From Actinidia chinensis (Eukaryota; Streptophyta; Magnoliopsida; Ericales; Actinidiaceae): DNA of 27,841 nucleotides. A program made the translations under genes and the position numbers. The notes under the pieces are model-generated. The model saw only the letters and a program-made list of their open reading frames with translations, was not told the DNA's origin and ran no database searches. The stretch lies in assembly GCA_009663005.1 (NCBI GenBank), contig VIGQ01000412.1, positions 1-27,841 of the forward strand, given 5' to 3'. Below are positions 19,934 to 27,841 of this stretch, piece after piece (within the stretch, counting starts at the first letter, position 1; each line of letters starts with the position of its first letter).

Positions 19934-20452
19934 GCGTTTTTCATCGATTAAACTTGTAAAAATTCATTGGACAAAGGCTCGAAGCTCGTTCGAGTTTGGC
20001 TAGCTTCCATTGGATTTTTATACCAAATGTAACTGGATATACAACCAATGAAGGAAGTTCGGAGCTTCATACTAGCTCGGTTAACCCCTTCTCGCGTTTA
20101 AATCAAGTAACTTGTAAAAATTTCATGGGAACAAGCTCGGAACCTCGTCGAGTTCGGCTAGCATTCACTTGGAGTTTTCTACCAAGTGTAACTGGATTAT
20201 AGGCAGTGAAGGGCAGGTTGGAGCTTTATACTAGCTCGGGAAACTCCTTCTCGCATTTAACGACTTAACTTGTAAATATTTCATTGGACAGCTCGGAAAC
20301 CCTGTATCGAGTTCGACTAGCTTTCTCATGGATTTTTTCACCACGTGGAACTGGATAAAACCAACGAAGCAGTTCGGAGCTTCAAAAAATACGAGTTTGG
20401 CCACCTCTTCTCGCGTTTTAATCGAGTTACTTGTAAAAATTTCATGGACAAA

Positions 20453-21264
20453 CTCGGCAACATTGTTCGAGTTGGTGCTAGCTCTCTTGATTTTTTCTAC
20501 CACGTGTAACTGGATTAAAACCGACGAAGGCATTCGAGCTTGCTACTAGTTTGGCAACCTCGGGTGACTAGGTTTTAATCGAGTTAAATTGTAAAAATTT
20601 CATTGGACAAACTAGGAACGATCGTTCGAGTTGGCTAGCTTTCCCCTGGATTTTTCTTATACCAAGTGTAATGATTACAGCCAGTGAAGGCAGGTTCGAA
20701 ACTCCCATACTAGGTTGGCTTAACCTTTCTCGCGTTTTAATCGAGTTGGTAACTTGTAAAAATTTCATTGACAATGCTCAGAACTCTCGTTCGAGTTCGG
20801 CAAGCTTTCCTTTGGATTTTTTCTACCAAGTGAATGCCATAAGGCTAGTGAAAGGAAGTTCGGAGCTTCATGCTAGCTCGGCTTACCCCTTATCGCGTTT
20901 TAATCGAGGTTAATTTGTAAATTTCATTGGACAAGCTCGGAACCCTCGTTCGGTTTGGGCTAGCTTTCCTTTGGATTTGTTCTACCCGTGTAACTGGATT
21001 GAAATAACGAAAAAAAGGGGGAAACAGTTAGACTTCCATACTAGGCTCGGGCTAACCCTATCTCGCGTTTTCATCGACCTTAACTTGTAAAAATTTAGTG
21101 GACAAGCTCGGAACCCCATCGTTCGAGTTTGAAAGCTCTCACTTGGATTTTTTCGATACGTTGTAATGGATAAAAACCAATGAAGGCAGTTTGGAGATTA
21201 ATATTAGATAGGCTTAACCCATTCTCGCATTTTAAAGAGTTAACTGTAAAAATTTGATTGACAG
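20453..21264. repeat. Pentamer HOR E F4 R K S, copy 1
   Basis: Units start near 20453, 20611, 20776, 20935 and 21106. E has ACCGACGAAGG; F4 has GGTTCGAAACTCCCATACTAG; R has TTCATGCTAGCTCGGCTTACC; K has GGATTGAAATAACG and TTTTCATCG; S has GAAAGCTCTCACTTGG and TTCGATACG with TTTGGAG and TTTGATTG. Confidence 0.9.
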
Positions 21265-22095
21265 CTCGGAAAACCATAGTTCGAGTTCGGCTAGCTTTCC
21301 GTGGATTTTTTCTACCATGTGTAACTGGATTAAAAACGACGAAGGGCAGGTTCGGAGCTTACTCCCCCTCCCCCCCCCCCCCCCCCCTTCCGTAACTAGT
21401 TTGGCCAACCTCTTCTCTCGTTGTAATCGAGTAAATTGATAAAAAATTCATTGGACAAAAAACTTCGGAACGCTCGTTCGAGTTTGGCTAGCTTTTCCTT
21501 GGATTTTTTTATACCAAGTGTAATGGATACAGCAAGTGAAGGCAGTTCGAACTTTCATACAGTTTGGCTAAACATCTTCTAGAGTTTTAATGAGTTACTT
21601 GTAAACATTTCATTGGACCAGCTCAGAACTTCGTTCGAGTTCGGCAAGCTTTCCTTTGGATTTTTTCTACCAAGTGTAACTGCATTAAGCTAGTGAAGGC
21701 ACACAGTCGCGAGCTTCATGCTAGCTCGGCTTACCCCTTCCGCGTTTTCATCGAGTTAACTTGTAAAAATTTATTTGGACAAGCTAGGAACCCCGTTCGA
21801 GTTTGGCTAGCTTTCCTTTGGATTTTTTCGACACGTTAACTGGATTGAAACTAACGAAGACAGTTCAGAGCTTCATACTAGACTCGGCTACCCCTTCTCG
21901 GTTTGTCATCGACTTAACTTGTAAAAATTTCGTGGACAGCTAGGAACCCCTCGTCGAGTTTGGAAAGCTCTCCTTGGATTTTTTCGATACGTGTAATGGA
22001 TTAAAACCAATGAAGGCAAGTTTGGAGCTTCATATTAGCTCGGCTAACCCCTTCTCGCATTTTAACGAGTTAACTTGTAAAAATTTATTGGACAG
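21265..22095. repeat. Pentamer HOR E F4 R K S, copy 2
   Basis: Units start near 21265, 21463, 21625, 21782 and 21938. The order and diagnostics match copy 1 unit by unit, including TTCATGCTAGCTCGGCTTACC in R and CGATACGTGTAATGG in S. The E unit is lengthened by a long C run (21364-21387) that breaks it between GAGCTT and ACTAGTTTGG. Confidence 0.9.
21364..21387. repeat. C-tract (C5-T-C18) inside an E monomer
   Basis: The tract interrupts the unit between GAGCTT and ACTAGTTTGG and is followed by TTCCGTA. The corresponding E units at 20453 and 22096 lack it, so it is either a recent change or a sequencing artefact. Confidence 0.85.
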
Positions 22096-22898
22096 TCGGA
22101 AACCCTTCGTTCGAAGTCAGGCTAGCTTTCCCTTGGATTTTTTCTACCAAGTGTAACAAAAAAAGGGGATAATTAAAACCGACGAAGGCAGTTCGGACTT
22201 CATACTAGTTGGCCAACCTCTTCTCGCCGTTTTAATCGAGTAAAATTGTAAAAATTTCATTGGACAAACTCGGAACGCTCGTTCGAGTTTGGCTAGCTTC
22301 CCTTAGATTTTCTAGCAAGGTAATTGGATAAGCCAGTGAAGGCAGTTCGAAAACTTCATACTAGTTTGGCTAACTCTTCTAGAGTTTTAATCGGTTAACT
22401 TGTAAAAATTTCATTGGACAAGCTCAGAACTCTCGTTCGAGTTCGGCAAGCTTTCCTTTGGATTTTTTATAACAAGTGTAAACTGCATACAGCTGTGAAA
22501 GCAGTCGGAGCTCATGCTAGCTCGGTTACCCCCTCGCGTTTTAAATCGAGGTTAACTGTAAAAATTTCATGGACAAGATCGGAACCCTCGTTCGAGTTTG
22601 GGCCTATATAGCTTTCCTTTGATGTTTCTACCACGTGTAACTGGATTGAAACTAAAACGAAGACAGTTCAGAGCTTATACTAGCTCGGCTAACCCTCTCG
22701 GCGTTTATCGACTTAAACTGGTAAAAATTTCGTTGGACAAGCTCGGAACCCTCGTTCGAGTTTGGAAAGCTCTCCCTTGGATTTTTTTCGATACGTTGAA
22801 TTGATTAAACCCAATGAAGGCAGTTTGGAGCTCATATTAGCTCGGTAACCACTTCTCGCATTTTAATCGAGTTAACTTGTAAAAATTGATTGGACAAG
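22096..22898. repeat. Pentamer HOR E F4 R K S, copy 3
   Basis: Units start near 22096, 22266, 22421, 22579 and 22737. Diagnostics are as in copies 1 and 2: AACTGCATACAGCTGTGAAAG in R, GAAACTAAAACGAAGACAG in K, and TTTGGAAAGCTCTCCC with TTTTTTCGATACG in S. The E unit contains an A7G4 run near 22157-22169. The pentamer period is 803-831 bp across the three copies, as expected for five 161-bp units. Confidence 0.9.
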
Positions 22899-24025
22899 CT
22901 CGGAAACACCGTTCGAGTTCGGCTAGCTTTCCCTTGGATTTTTTTTAACAAGTGTAACTGGATTAAAACCAACGAAGGCAGTGCAGAGCTTCATAAAACC
23001 TTTGGCGAACCTCTTCTCGCGTTTTAATCGATTTACTTGTAAAAATTTATTGGACAATCTTGGAACCCCGTTCGAGTTTAGTCGCTTTCCCTTGGAGTTT
23101 TTCTACCAAGTGTAACGGTTATAGGACACTGAAGCAGTTGGAGCTTAATTTTATACTAGCTCGGGTACTCCTTCTCGCGTTTTAATGACTTAACTTGTCA
23201 ATATTTCATTGGACAAGCTCGGATGGACCTCGTTCGAGTTTGGAACGCTCTCCCTTGGATTTTTTTTCTACCACGTTGTAACTGGATTAAAATCAACAAA
23301 GGCAGTTCGGAGCTTATACTAGTTTGGCAAACCTCTCTCGCGTTTTAATCGAGTTAACTTGTTAAAAATTTAATAGGACAAGCCTCGGAACCCTCGGTTT
23401 CGAGTTCGGCTAGCTTTCCCTTGGATTTTTTCTACAAAGTGTAATGGCGGATTACAGCCAGTGAGGCAGTTCGAAACTTATACAGTTCGGCTAACCTCTT
23501 CTCGGTTTTAATCGAGTTAACTTGTAAAAATTTCACTTGGACAAGATCGAAAACTATCGTTCGAGGTTCGGCAAGCTTTCCTGGATTTTTCTACCAAGGA
23601 TAACTGGATTATAGCCAGTGAAGGCAGTTGGACTTAATGTAGCTCGGCTACCCCTTCTCGCGTTTTTAATCGAGTGTTACTTGTAAAAATTTCATTGGAC
23701 AAGTCGGAACCCTCGTTCGAGTTTGGGATAGCTTTCCTTTGGATTTTTTTACCACGTGTAACTGGTTAAAACGCTAACGAAGACAAGTTCAGAGCTTCAT
23801 ACTAGCTCGGCTAACCCTTCTAGCGTTTCATCGACTTTAAACTTGTAAAAATTTCGTTTGGACAGCTCGGAACCCTCGTTCGAGTTTGGAAAGCTCTCCC
23901 TTGGATTTTTTCGATTCGTGTAACTGGATTAAAACCACTGAAGCCCAGTTTGGAGCTTCAATTAGCCGGCTAACCCCTTCTCGCATTTTAATCGAGTTAA
24001 ATTGTACAAATTTGATTGGACAAGG
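22899..24025. repeat. Heptamer D N O F4 R K S
   Basis: Units start near 22899, 23060, 23218, 23382, 23546, 23704 and 23867. It keeps F4-R-K-S from the preceding pentamers but replaces E by D-N-O. N has GGTTATAGGACACTGAAG and CTCGGGTACTCC; O has AAAATCAACAAAGG and TTTGGCAAACC. The type order suggests that an exchange between an O and an E unit joined a D-N-O array to the E-F4-R-K-S array. Confidence 0.8.
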
Positions 24026-25147
24026 GATCGGAACCATCGTTCGAGTTTCTGGCTAGCTTTCCTGGATTTTTTCTACCAAGTGTAAACTTGATTAAACAAA
24101 CGAGGGCAGTTCAGAGCTTCATAAAAATTTGGCTAACCTCTTCTCGCGTTTTAATCGATTTAACTTGTACAAATGCATTGGACAATCTTGGAACCCTCGT
24201 GCGAGTTTAGCTAGCTTTCCCTTGGAGTTTTCTACCAAGTGTAACGGGATTATAGGCAGTGGAAGGCAGTTTGAGACTTCATATTAGCTCGGGTAACTCC
24301 TTGTCGCGTTTTAATGACTTAAATTGTAAATATTTCATGGGACAAGCTCGGACCACCTAGTTCGAGTTGGAAAGATCTCCCTGGATTTTTCTACCACGTG
24401 TAACTGGATAAAATCAACAAAGGCAGTGCGGAGCTTCATTATAGTTTGGCAAACCCTTCTCGCGTTTTTTTAATCGAGTTAACTTGTAAAATTTAATAGG
24501 ACAGCTCGGAACCCTCGGTCCGAGTTAGTATAGCTTCCCGGATTTTTTCTAACAAGTGTTGTAATGGATTAAGCCGTGAAGGCAATTCGGGCTTCATACT
24601 AGCTCGGCTACCCTTATTGCGTTTTAATAGACTTAACTTGTAAACATTTCATTGGACAGCTCGTCTTTGAACCTCGTTCGAGTCGGCAGAGCTTTCTTAG
24701 GATCTTTCTCACGTGTACCATTGATTAAAACCATGAAGGCAGATCAGAGATTCATAACTAGCTGGCTAACCCCTTCTCGCATTTTAATCGAAGTTAACTT
24801 GTAAAAAATGTGGACAGCTCGGAACCCTCGTTCGAATTTGGCTAGAGTTTTCTTGGATTTTTTTTTTTTATACCAAATGTACTGGATAAAAACCAATGAA
24901 GGCAGTGCGGAGCTTCATACTAGCTCGGTTAACCCTTCTCGCGTTTAAAATCAAGTTAACTTGTAAAAATTTCATTGGACAAGCTCGGAACCTCGTTCGA
25001 GTTCGGCCTTAGCATTCCCTTGGAGTTTTCTACCAAGTGTAACTAGATTGCAGGCAGTGAAGGCAGTTTGGAGCTTCATATTAGCTCGGCTAACCCTTCT
25101 CGATGTTTTTTAATCGAGTGAACTTGTCAAAAATTTCATTGGACAAG
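24026..25147. repeat. Heptamer D N O L G3 M A
   Basis: Units start near 24026, 24188, 24347, 24505, 24659, 24819 and 24983. D-N-O repeats the start of the previous heptamer (AATCAACAAAGG in O at both). It then switches to L-G3-M-A, the same four-unit order as 17673-18313, including AGTGCGGAGC in M and GCATTCCCTTGGAG with GATTGCAGGCAG in A. Confidence 0.8.
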
Positions 25148-26087
25148 CTCGGAACCGTCGTTCGAGTTCTGGCAGCTTCCTTGAATTGTTTCACCTAGTG
25201 TAACTGTATAAAACCCAAACGAAGGTAGTTTGGAGTTTCATTACTAGTTGACTAACCCCTTCTTGCATTTTCATCGAGTTAACTTGTAAATTTGATAGGA
25301 CAGTCGGAATCTCGTTGAGTTCGAGTAGCTTTTACCTGCGATTTTCTACAGTGTAAAACTGGGATTAAAACAACGAAGGCAATTCAGAAGCTTCATACAA
25401 GTTCGGGTAACTCTTTTTAGCGTTTTAATTGAGTTAAACTTGTAAAAATTCATGGACAAGCTCGGAACCCTCGTGCGAGTTCGGCTAGCTTCCTGGGATT
25501 TTTTCTACCAAGTGTAACTGGAATTTCAAAACCAACGAGGCCAGTTCAGAGCTTGATACAACTTCGCGCTACTCTTCTAGCGTTTTAATCGATTGAACTC
25601 CAAAAATTTCATTGGACAAGCTTGGAACCCCGTTTCGAGTTAGCTAGCTTCCTTGGAGTTTTCTACCAAGTGTACCTTGGATATAGGCAGAGTAAGGCAG
25701 TTAGGAGTTCAATACTAGCTTCGGGTAACTCCTTCTCGCGTTTGATAACTTAACTTGTAAAATTTTCATTGGACAAGCTCGGAACAACCCTGTTGAGTTC
25801 GGCTAGCGTTCCATTGGATTTTTTCTACAGTGTAACTCCATTAAAACCGAAGAAGGCAGTTCGGAGCTTATACTAGTTTGGCCAATCGTCTCGTGTTTTA
25901 ATCGAGTTAACTTGTAAAAATTCATGAGACAGCTCGGAACCCTCGTCGAGTTGGCTAGCTTCCCTGAATTTTTCTACCCAGGATTGGATTACAGCCAGTG
26001 AAGCAGTTCGGAGCTTCATATAGGTTCGGCTTAACCTCTTCTTGCATTTTAATCGAGTTAACTTATAAAAAAATTTCATTGGACAAG
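25148..26087. repeat. Hexamer T D D N E F4, copy 1
   Basis: Units start near 25148, 25303, 25461, 25620, 25779 and 25935. T carries AACTGTATAAAACCCAAACG and TAGTTGACTAACC. The two D units differ from each other: the first has AACAACGAAGGCAATTCAGAAG, the second AGAGCTTGATACAACTTCG with GAACTCCAAAAATTTC. The N unit has GATAACTTAAC. The same private marks return at 26901-27841. Confidence 0.85.
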
Positions 26088-26900
26088 CTCGGAACCCTCT
26101 CGAATTCGGCAAGATTTCCCTTGGATTTTCTATTACGTTCAACTAGATTAAAACCAACGAAGGCAGTAGTTCGGAGCTTCATACTAGTCGGCTAACCTCT
26201 TCTCGCGTTTTAATAGAGGTTAACTTGTAAAAATTTCATTGGACAAGCTCGGAACCTCGTTCGAGTTTGGGCTAGCTTTCCCTTGGATTTTTTTTTCTAC
26301 CAAGTGTTGTTTTTTTTTTGAAAATTGAGATTAAAACCAATGAAGCAGTTTTGAGCTTCATTAGCTCGGCTAACCCCTTCTTTAGTGTAATCGACTTAAC
26401 TTGTAAAATTTTATTGGACAAGCTCGGATCCCTCGTTCGAGTTCGGCAAGCTTTCCCTTGGATTTTTTCGATACGTGTAACTGGATTAAAACCAATGAAG
26501 GCAGATTCGGAGCTTCATACTAGTTCGGGCTCACCTTTCTCGCGTTTTAATCGAGTTCACTTGTAAAAATTTCATTGGACAAGCTCGGAACCCTCGTTCG
26601 AGTTTGGCGAGCTTTCCCTTGGATTTTTTTCGAACAAGTGTAATGGATTAAAACATGACACGTCAGTTTTGAGCTTCATACTAGTCGGCTAACCTTCTTT
26701 AGTTTTAATCGATCTTAACTTGTAAAAAATTTTTATTGGACAAGCTCGGAACCCTCGTTGAGTTCGGCAAGATGTCCCTTGGATTTTTTCGATTACGTGT
26801 ACGATTACAACCAATGAAGGCAGGTTCGGAGCTTATACTAGTTCGGGCAACCTCTTCTAGCGTTTTTAACGAGTGTTAACTTGAAAAATTTATTGGACAG
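26088..26900. repeat. P-I dimer array (P I P I P)
   Basis: Units start near 26088, 26250, 26424, 26586 and 26748. P has GGCAAG and TTACGTG or CGATACGTG with TAGTTCGG or TAGTCGG; I has TTTTGAGCTTCAT and CTTCTTTAG. The dimer period is about 330 bp. The first I unit has a T10 run at 26308-26319 and AAAATTGAG before GATTAAAACC. Confidence 0.75.
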
Positions 26901-27841
26901 CTCGGAACCGTCGTTCGAGTTCGGCTAGCTTTTCCTTGAATTGTTTTCTACCGGTAAACTGTATAAAACCCAAAGAGGTAGTTTGGAGTTGTCATACAGC
27001 TTGACTAACCCCTTCTTGCATTTTAATCGAAGTAACTTGTAAAAATTTGATTAGGACAAGCTCGGAAATCCTCGTTTGAGTTCGGCTAGCTTTCCCTTGA
27101 GTGGTTCTACCAAGTGTAACTGGATTATAAAAACTAAAGAAGGCAATTCAGAGCTTAATTACAAGTTCGGTTAACCTCTTTTCGCGTTTTAAATGGAGTT
27201 AACTTGCTAAAAAATTTCATTGGACAAGGCTCGGAACCCTCGTTCGAGTTCGGCTTAGCTTTCCCTGGATTTTTTCTACCAGTGTAACGGATTAAAACCA
27301 ACGAGGCAGTTTCAGAGCTTGATACACTTCGGCTAACCTCTTCTCGCGTTTAATAGATTTAACCTCAAAAATTTCATTGGACAAGATTGGAACCCTCGTT
27401 CGAGTTTAGCTGATAGCTTTCCCGTGGAGTTTTTCTACAAGTGTAACTGGATTAAGGCAGTTGGAAGGCAGTTCGGAGCTTAATACTAGCTCGGGTAACT
27501 CCTTTCGCGTTTTGATAACTTAACTTGTAAAATTTTTCATTGCGACAAGCTCGGAACCTCGTTCGAGTTCGGCTAGCTTCCCTTGGATTTTTTCTACCAT
27601 GGTAAACTCCATTAAACGACGAAGGCAGTTCGGAGCTTCATAAGTTTGGCCAACCTCTTCTCGTGTTTTAATCGAGTTAATTGTAAAAAACTCATTGGAC
27701 AGCTCGGAACCCTCGTCGAGTTTGGCTAGCTTTCCCTTGAATTTTTTTCTACCAAGTGTAATTGGATTACAGCAGTGAAGGCAGTTCGGAGCTTCATACT
27801 AGTTCGGCTAACCTCTTCTTGCATTTTAATCGAGTTAAACT
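26901..27841. repeat. Hexamer T D D N E F4, copy 2, cut by the window end
   Basis: Units start near 26901, 27064, 27230, 27388, 27551 and 27703. They match 25148-26087 in order and in private marks: AACTGTATAAAACCCAAAG, GAGCTTGATACACTTCGG followed by AACCTCAAAAATTTC, GATAACTTAACTTG, and AACTCCATTAAA in the E unit of both copies. The last F4 unit stops at GAGTTAAACT, so the array continues to the right. Confidence 0.85.

Larger units (their letters stand above)
18799..20452. repeat. Monomer run D N O E F4 P (K-like) M N O
   Basis: Units start near 18799, 18951, 19115, 19275, 19438, 19606, 19770, 19977, 20135 and 20290. N is marked by TTATA...GCAGTGAAGG and GAGCTCC or AAACTCC; F4 by AGTCGAAACTTCATAATAG near 19521. 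The unit near 19770 has AAAATAACGAAAGACAGTC, close to K, and a 42-bp foreign insertion. The first O unit (19115) is disrupted by a poly-A stretch at 19141-19151. M-N-O near 19977-20452 parallels the later D-N-O groups. Confidence 0.65.
1..27841. repeat. Satellite DNA array, ~161-bp monomer, ~170 head-to-tail copies
   Basis: Seen directly: the words TTGGACAAGCTCGGAACC, CTCGTTCGAG, GGCTAGCTTTCC, GAAGGCAGTTCGGAGCTTC and TTCTCGCGTTTTAATCGAG return about every 155-170 bases from the first to the last base, always in the same order and orientation. No unique sequence longer than about 45 bp interrupts them and no inverted copy was seen. Clean copies such as 7899-8059 and 8060-8220 are exactly 161 bp. 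Each consensus unit holds about nine CpG dinucleotides, a T6 tract, an AAAAATTT tract and GTTAAC. Both ends of the window cut through a monomer, so the array continues beyond it. Known of such DNA: nucleosome-length monomers with higher-order repeats are usual at eukaryotic centromeres and heterochromatin. A centromeric role here is inference only. The family was not recognised by name. Confidence 0.97.

Noticed and set aside
21254..21439. A plus-strand ORF with a run of prolines
   Set aside because: The proline run is the C-tract at 21364-21387 read in frame within a satellite monomer. The other E units lack it, so it is no proline-rich protein.
1..27841. CRISPR array
   Set aside because: The repeats are contiguous ~161-bp units with no unique spacers between short identical repeats, and no cas genes are present.
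1..27841. CENP-B box in the monomer
   Set aside because: The TTCG words (GTTCGAGTTCGG, GTTCGGAGCTTC) were compared with the pattern NTTCGNNNNANNCGGGN. The required A and CGGG do not follow at the right distance in the consensus.
1..27841. Telomeric repeat from the recurring CTAACCCC
   Set aside because: It occurs once per monomer as part of GGCTAACCCCTTC and is never in tandem.
1..27841. Known centromere satellites of Arabidopsis (~178 bp), rice CentO (~155 bp) or soybean CentGm (~92 bp)
   Set aside because: Unit length and remembered sequence do not fit. A database search would be needed to name the family.
1..27841. tRNA, rRNA or 5S rDNA arrays
   Set aside because: No cloverleaf with A and B box words and no conserved rRNA segment was seen. 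Unit content differs from 5S genes, whose internal promoter words are absent.

Overview
The whole 27.8-kb window is one uninterrupted tandem array of a satellite DNA. I find no gene, RNA gene, transposon or CRISPR array on either strand. The repeat unit is about 161 bp; 8060-8220 is a clean copy of exactly 161 bp. I count roughly 170 copies, all head-to-tail in the same orientation. In the phase used here (unit starts at CTCGGAACCC) the main landmarks are CTCGTTCGAG, TCGGCTAGC, T6CTACCAAGTG, GGATTAAAACC, GAAGGCAGTTCGGAGCTTC, CTCGGCTAACCCC, TTCTCGCGTTTTAATCGAG, GTTAACTTG and AAAAATTTCATTGGACAAG. A nucleosome-scale monomer with higher-order structure is typical of eukaryotic centromeric or heterochromatic satellites. 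A plant is my first guess, but I do not recognise the family and nothing in the window fixes the organism.

The copies are not interchangeable. By shared substitutions they fall into about 20 monomer types, which I name A to T (no Q family is established). Diagnostic words: A = AACTAGATTACAGGCAG + TTTGGAGCTTCATATTAG (A2 ends in AAATATTTGATTGGCCAAA); B = CCCTTCAATTTTTT + TTTAAATCAAG (B' has GGATTTTTT, ATACTTGCTCGG and AAAACTTTC instead); C = GGAGTTTCATACTAGCTCATC; D = CAACGAAGG + ATACAACTTCGGC; E = ACCGACGAAGG + TAGTTTGGCCAACC; F = GTTTGGGCTAGC + GGATTACAGCCAGTG (F3 = ACTAACGAGAAAG; F4 = TTCGAAACTTCATA); G = GGCGAGC + GTGTACCTTGATT + CAGATCAGAGATTC (G2 = GGTAGATCTGA; G3 = CTTAGGATC); H = CGAATTCGGC + ACCGATGAAGG + AATCAAGTTCACTTG (H2 = CAGTTCAGAGAT); I = GTAATTGGATT + CTTCTTTAGTTTTAATC; J = a fused 1.4-unit monomer; K = GGATTGAAACTAACGAAGAC; L = GTGGGCAATTCGG + AATAGACTTAAC; M = B-like with GGATACAACCAATG; N = GGATTATAGGCAG + CTCGGGTAACTCC; O = AATCAACAAAGG; P = GGCAAGC + AGTTCGGCTAACCTC; R = GGCAAGC + TTCATGCTAGC; S = TTTGGAAAGCTCTCC + CGATACGTG; T = AACTGTATAAAACCC + AGTTGACTAACC.

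The types recur in fixed orders, giving a patchwork of local higher-order repeats (HORs). From 1 to about 4.5 kb, A/C/D/E/F/G/H strings and E-F-G-H tetramers occur. From 4.5 to 10.5 kb, A-B alternation closes with C-D-F. From 10.5 to 12 kb, a nine-monomer block repeats the one at 1.6-3.0 kb. From 11.8 to 14.2 kb there are pentamers of H/A2/CG/H2/G2. From 14.5 to 17.4 kb, blocks carry the fused J monomer and then F3-I-E trimers. From 17.4 to 20.4 kb, L-G3 dimers and M/N/O mixtures occur. From 20.45 to 22.9 kb, a pentamer E-F4-R-K-S is repeated three times. From 22.9 to 25.1 kb there are related heptamers, and from 25.1 kb to the end a T-D-D-N-E-F4 hexamer occurs twice around a P-I dimer array.

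On top of the type structure there are many private one-base gains and losses and odd homopolymer runs. These look like uncorrected long-read sequencing error rather than biology, so fine-scale lengths should be treated with caution. Monomer boundaries are given to within a few bases.
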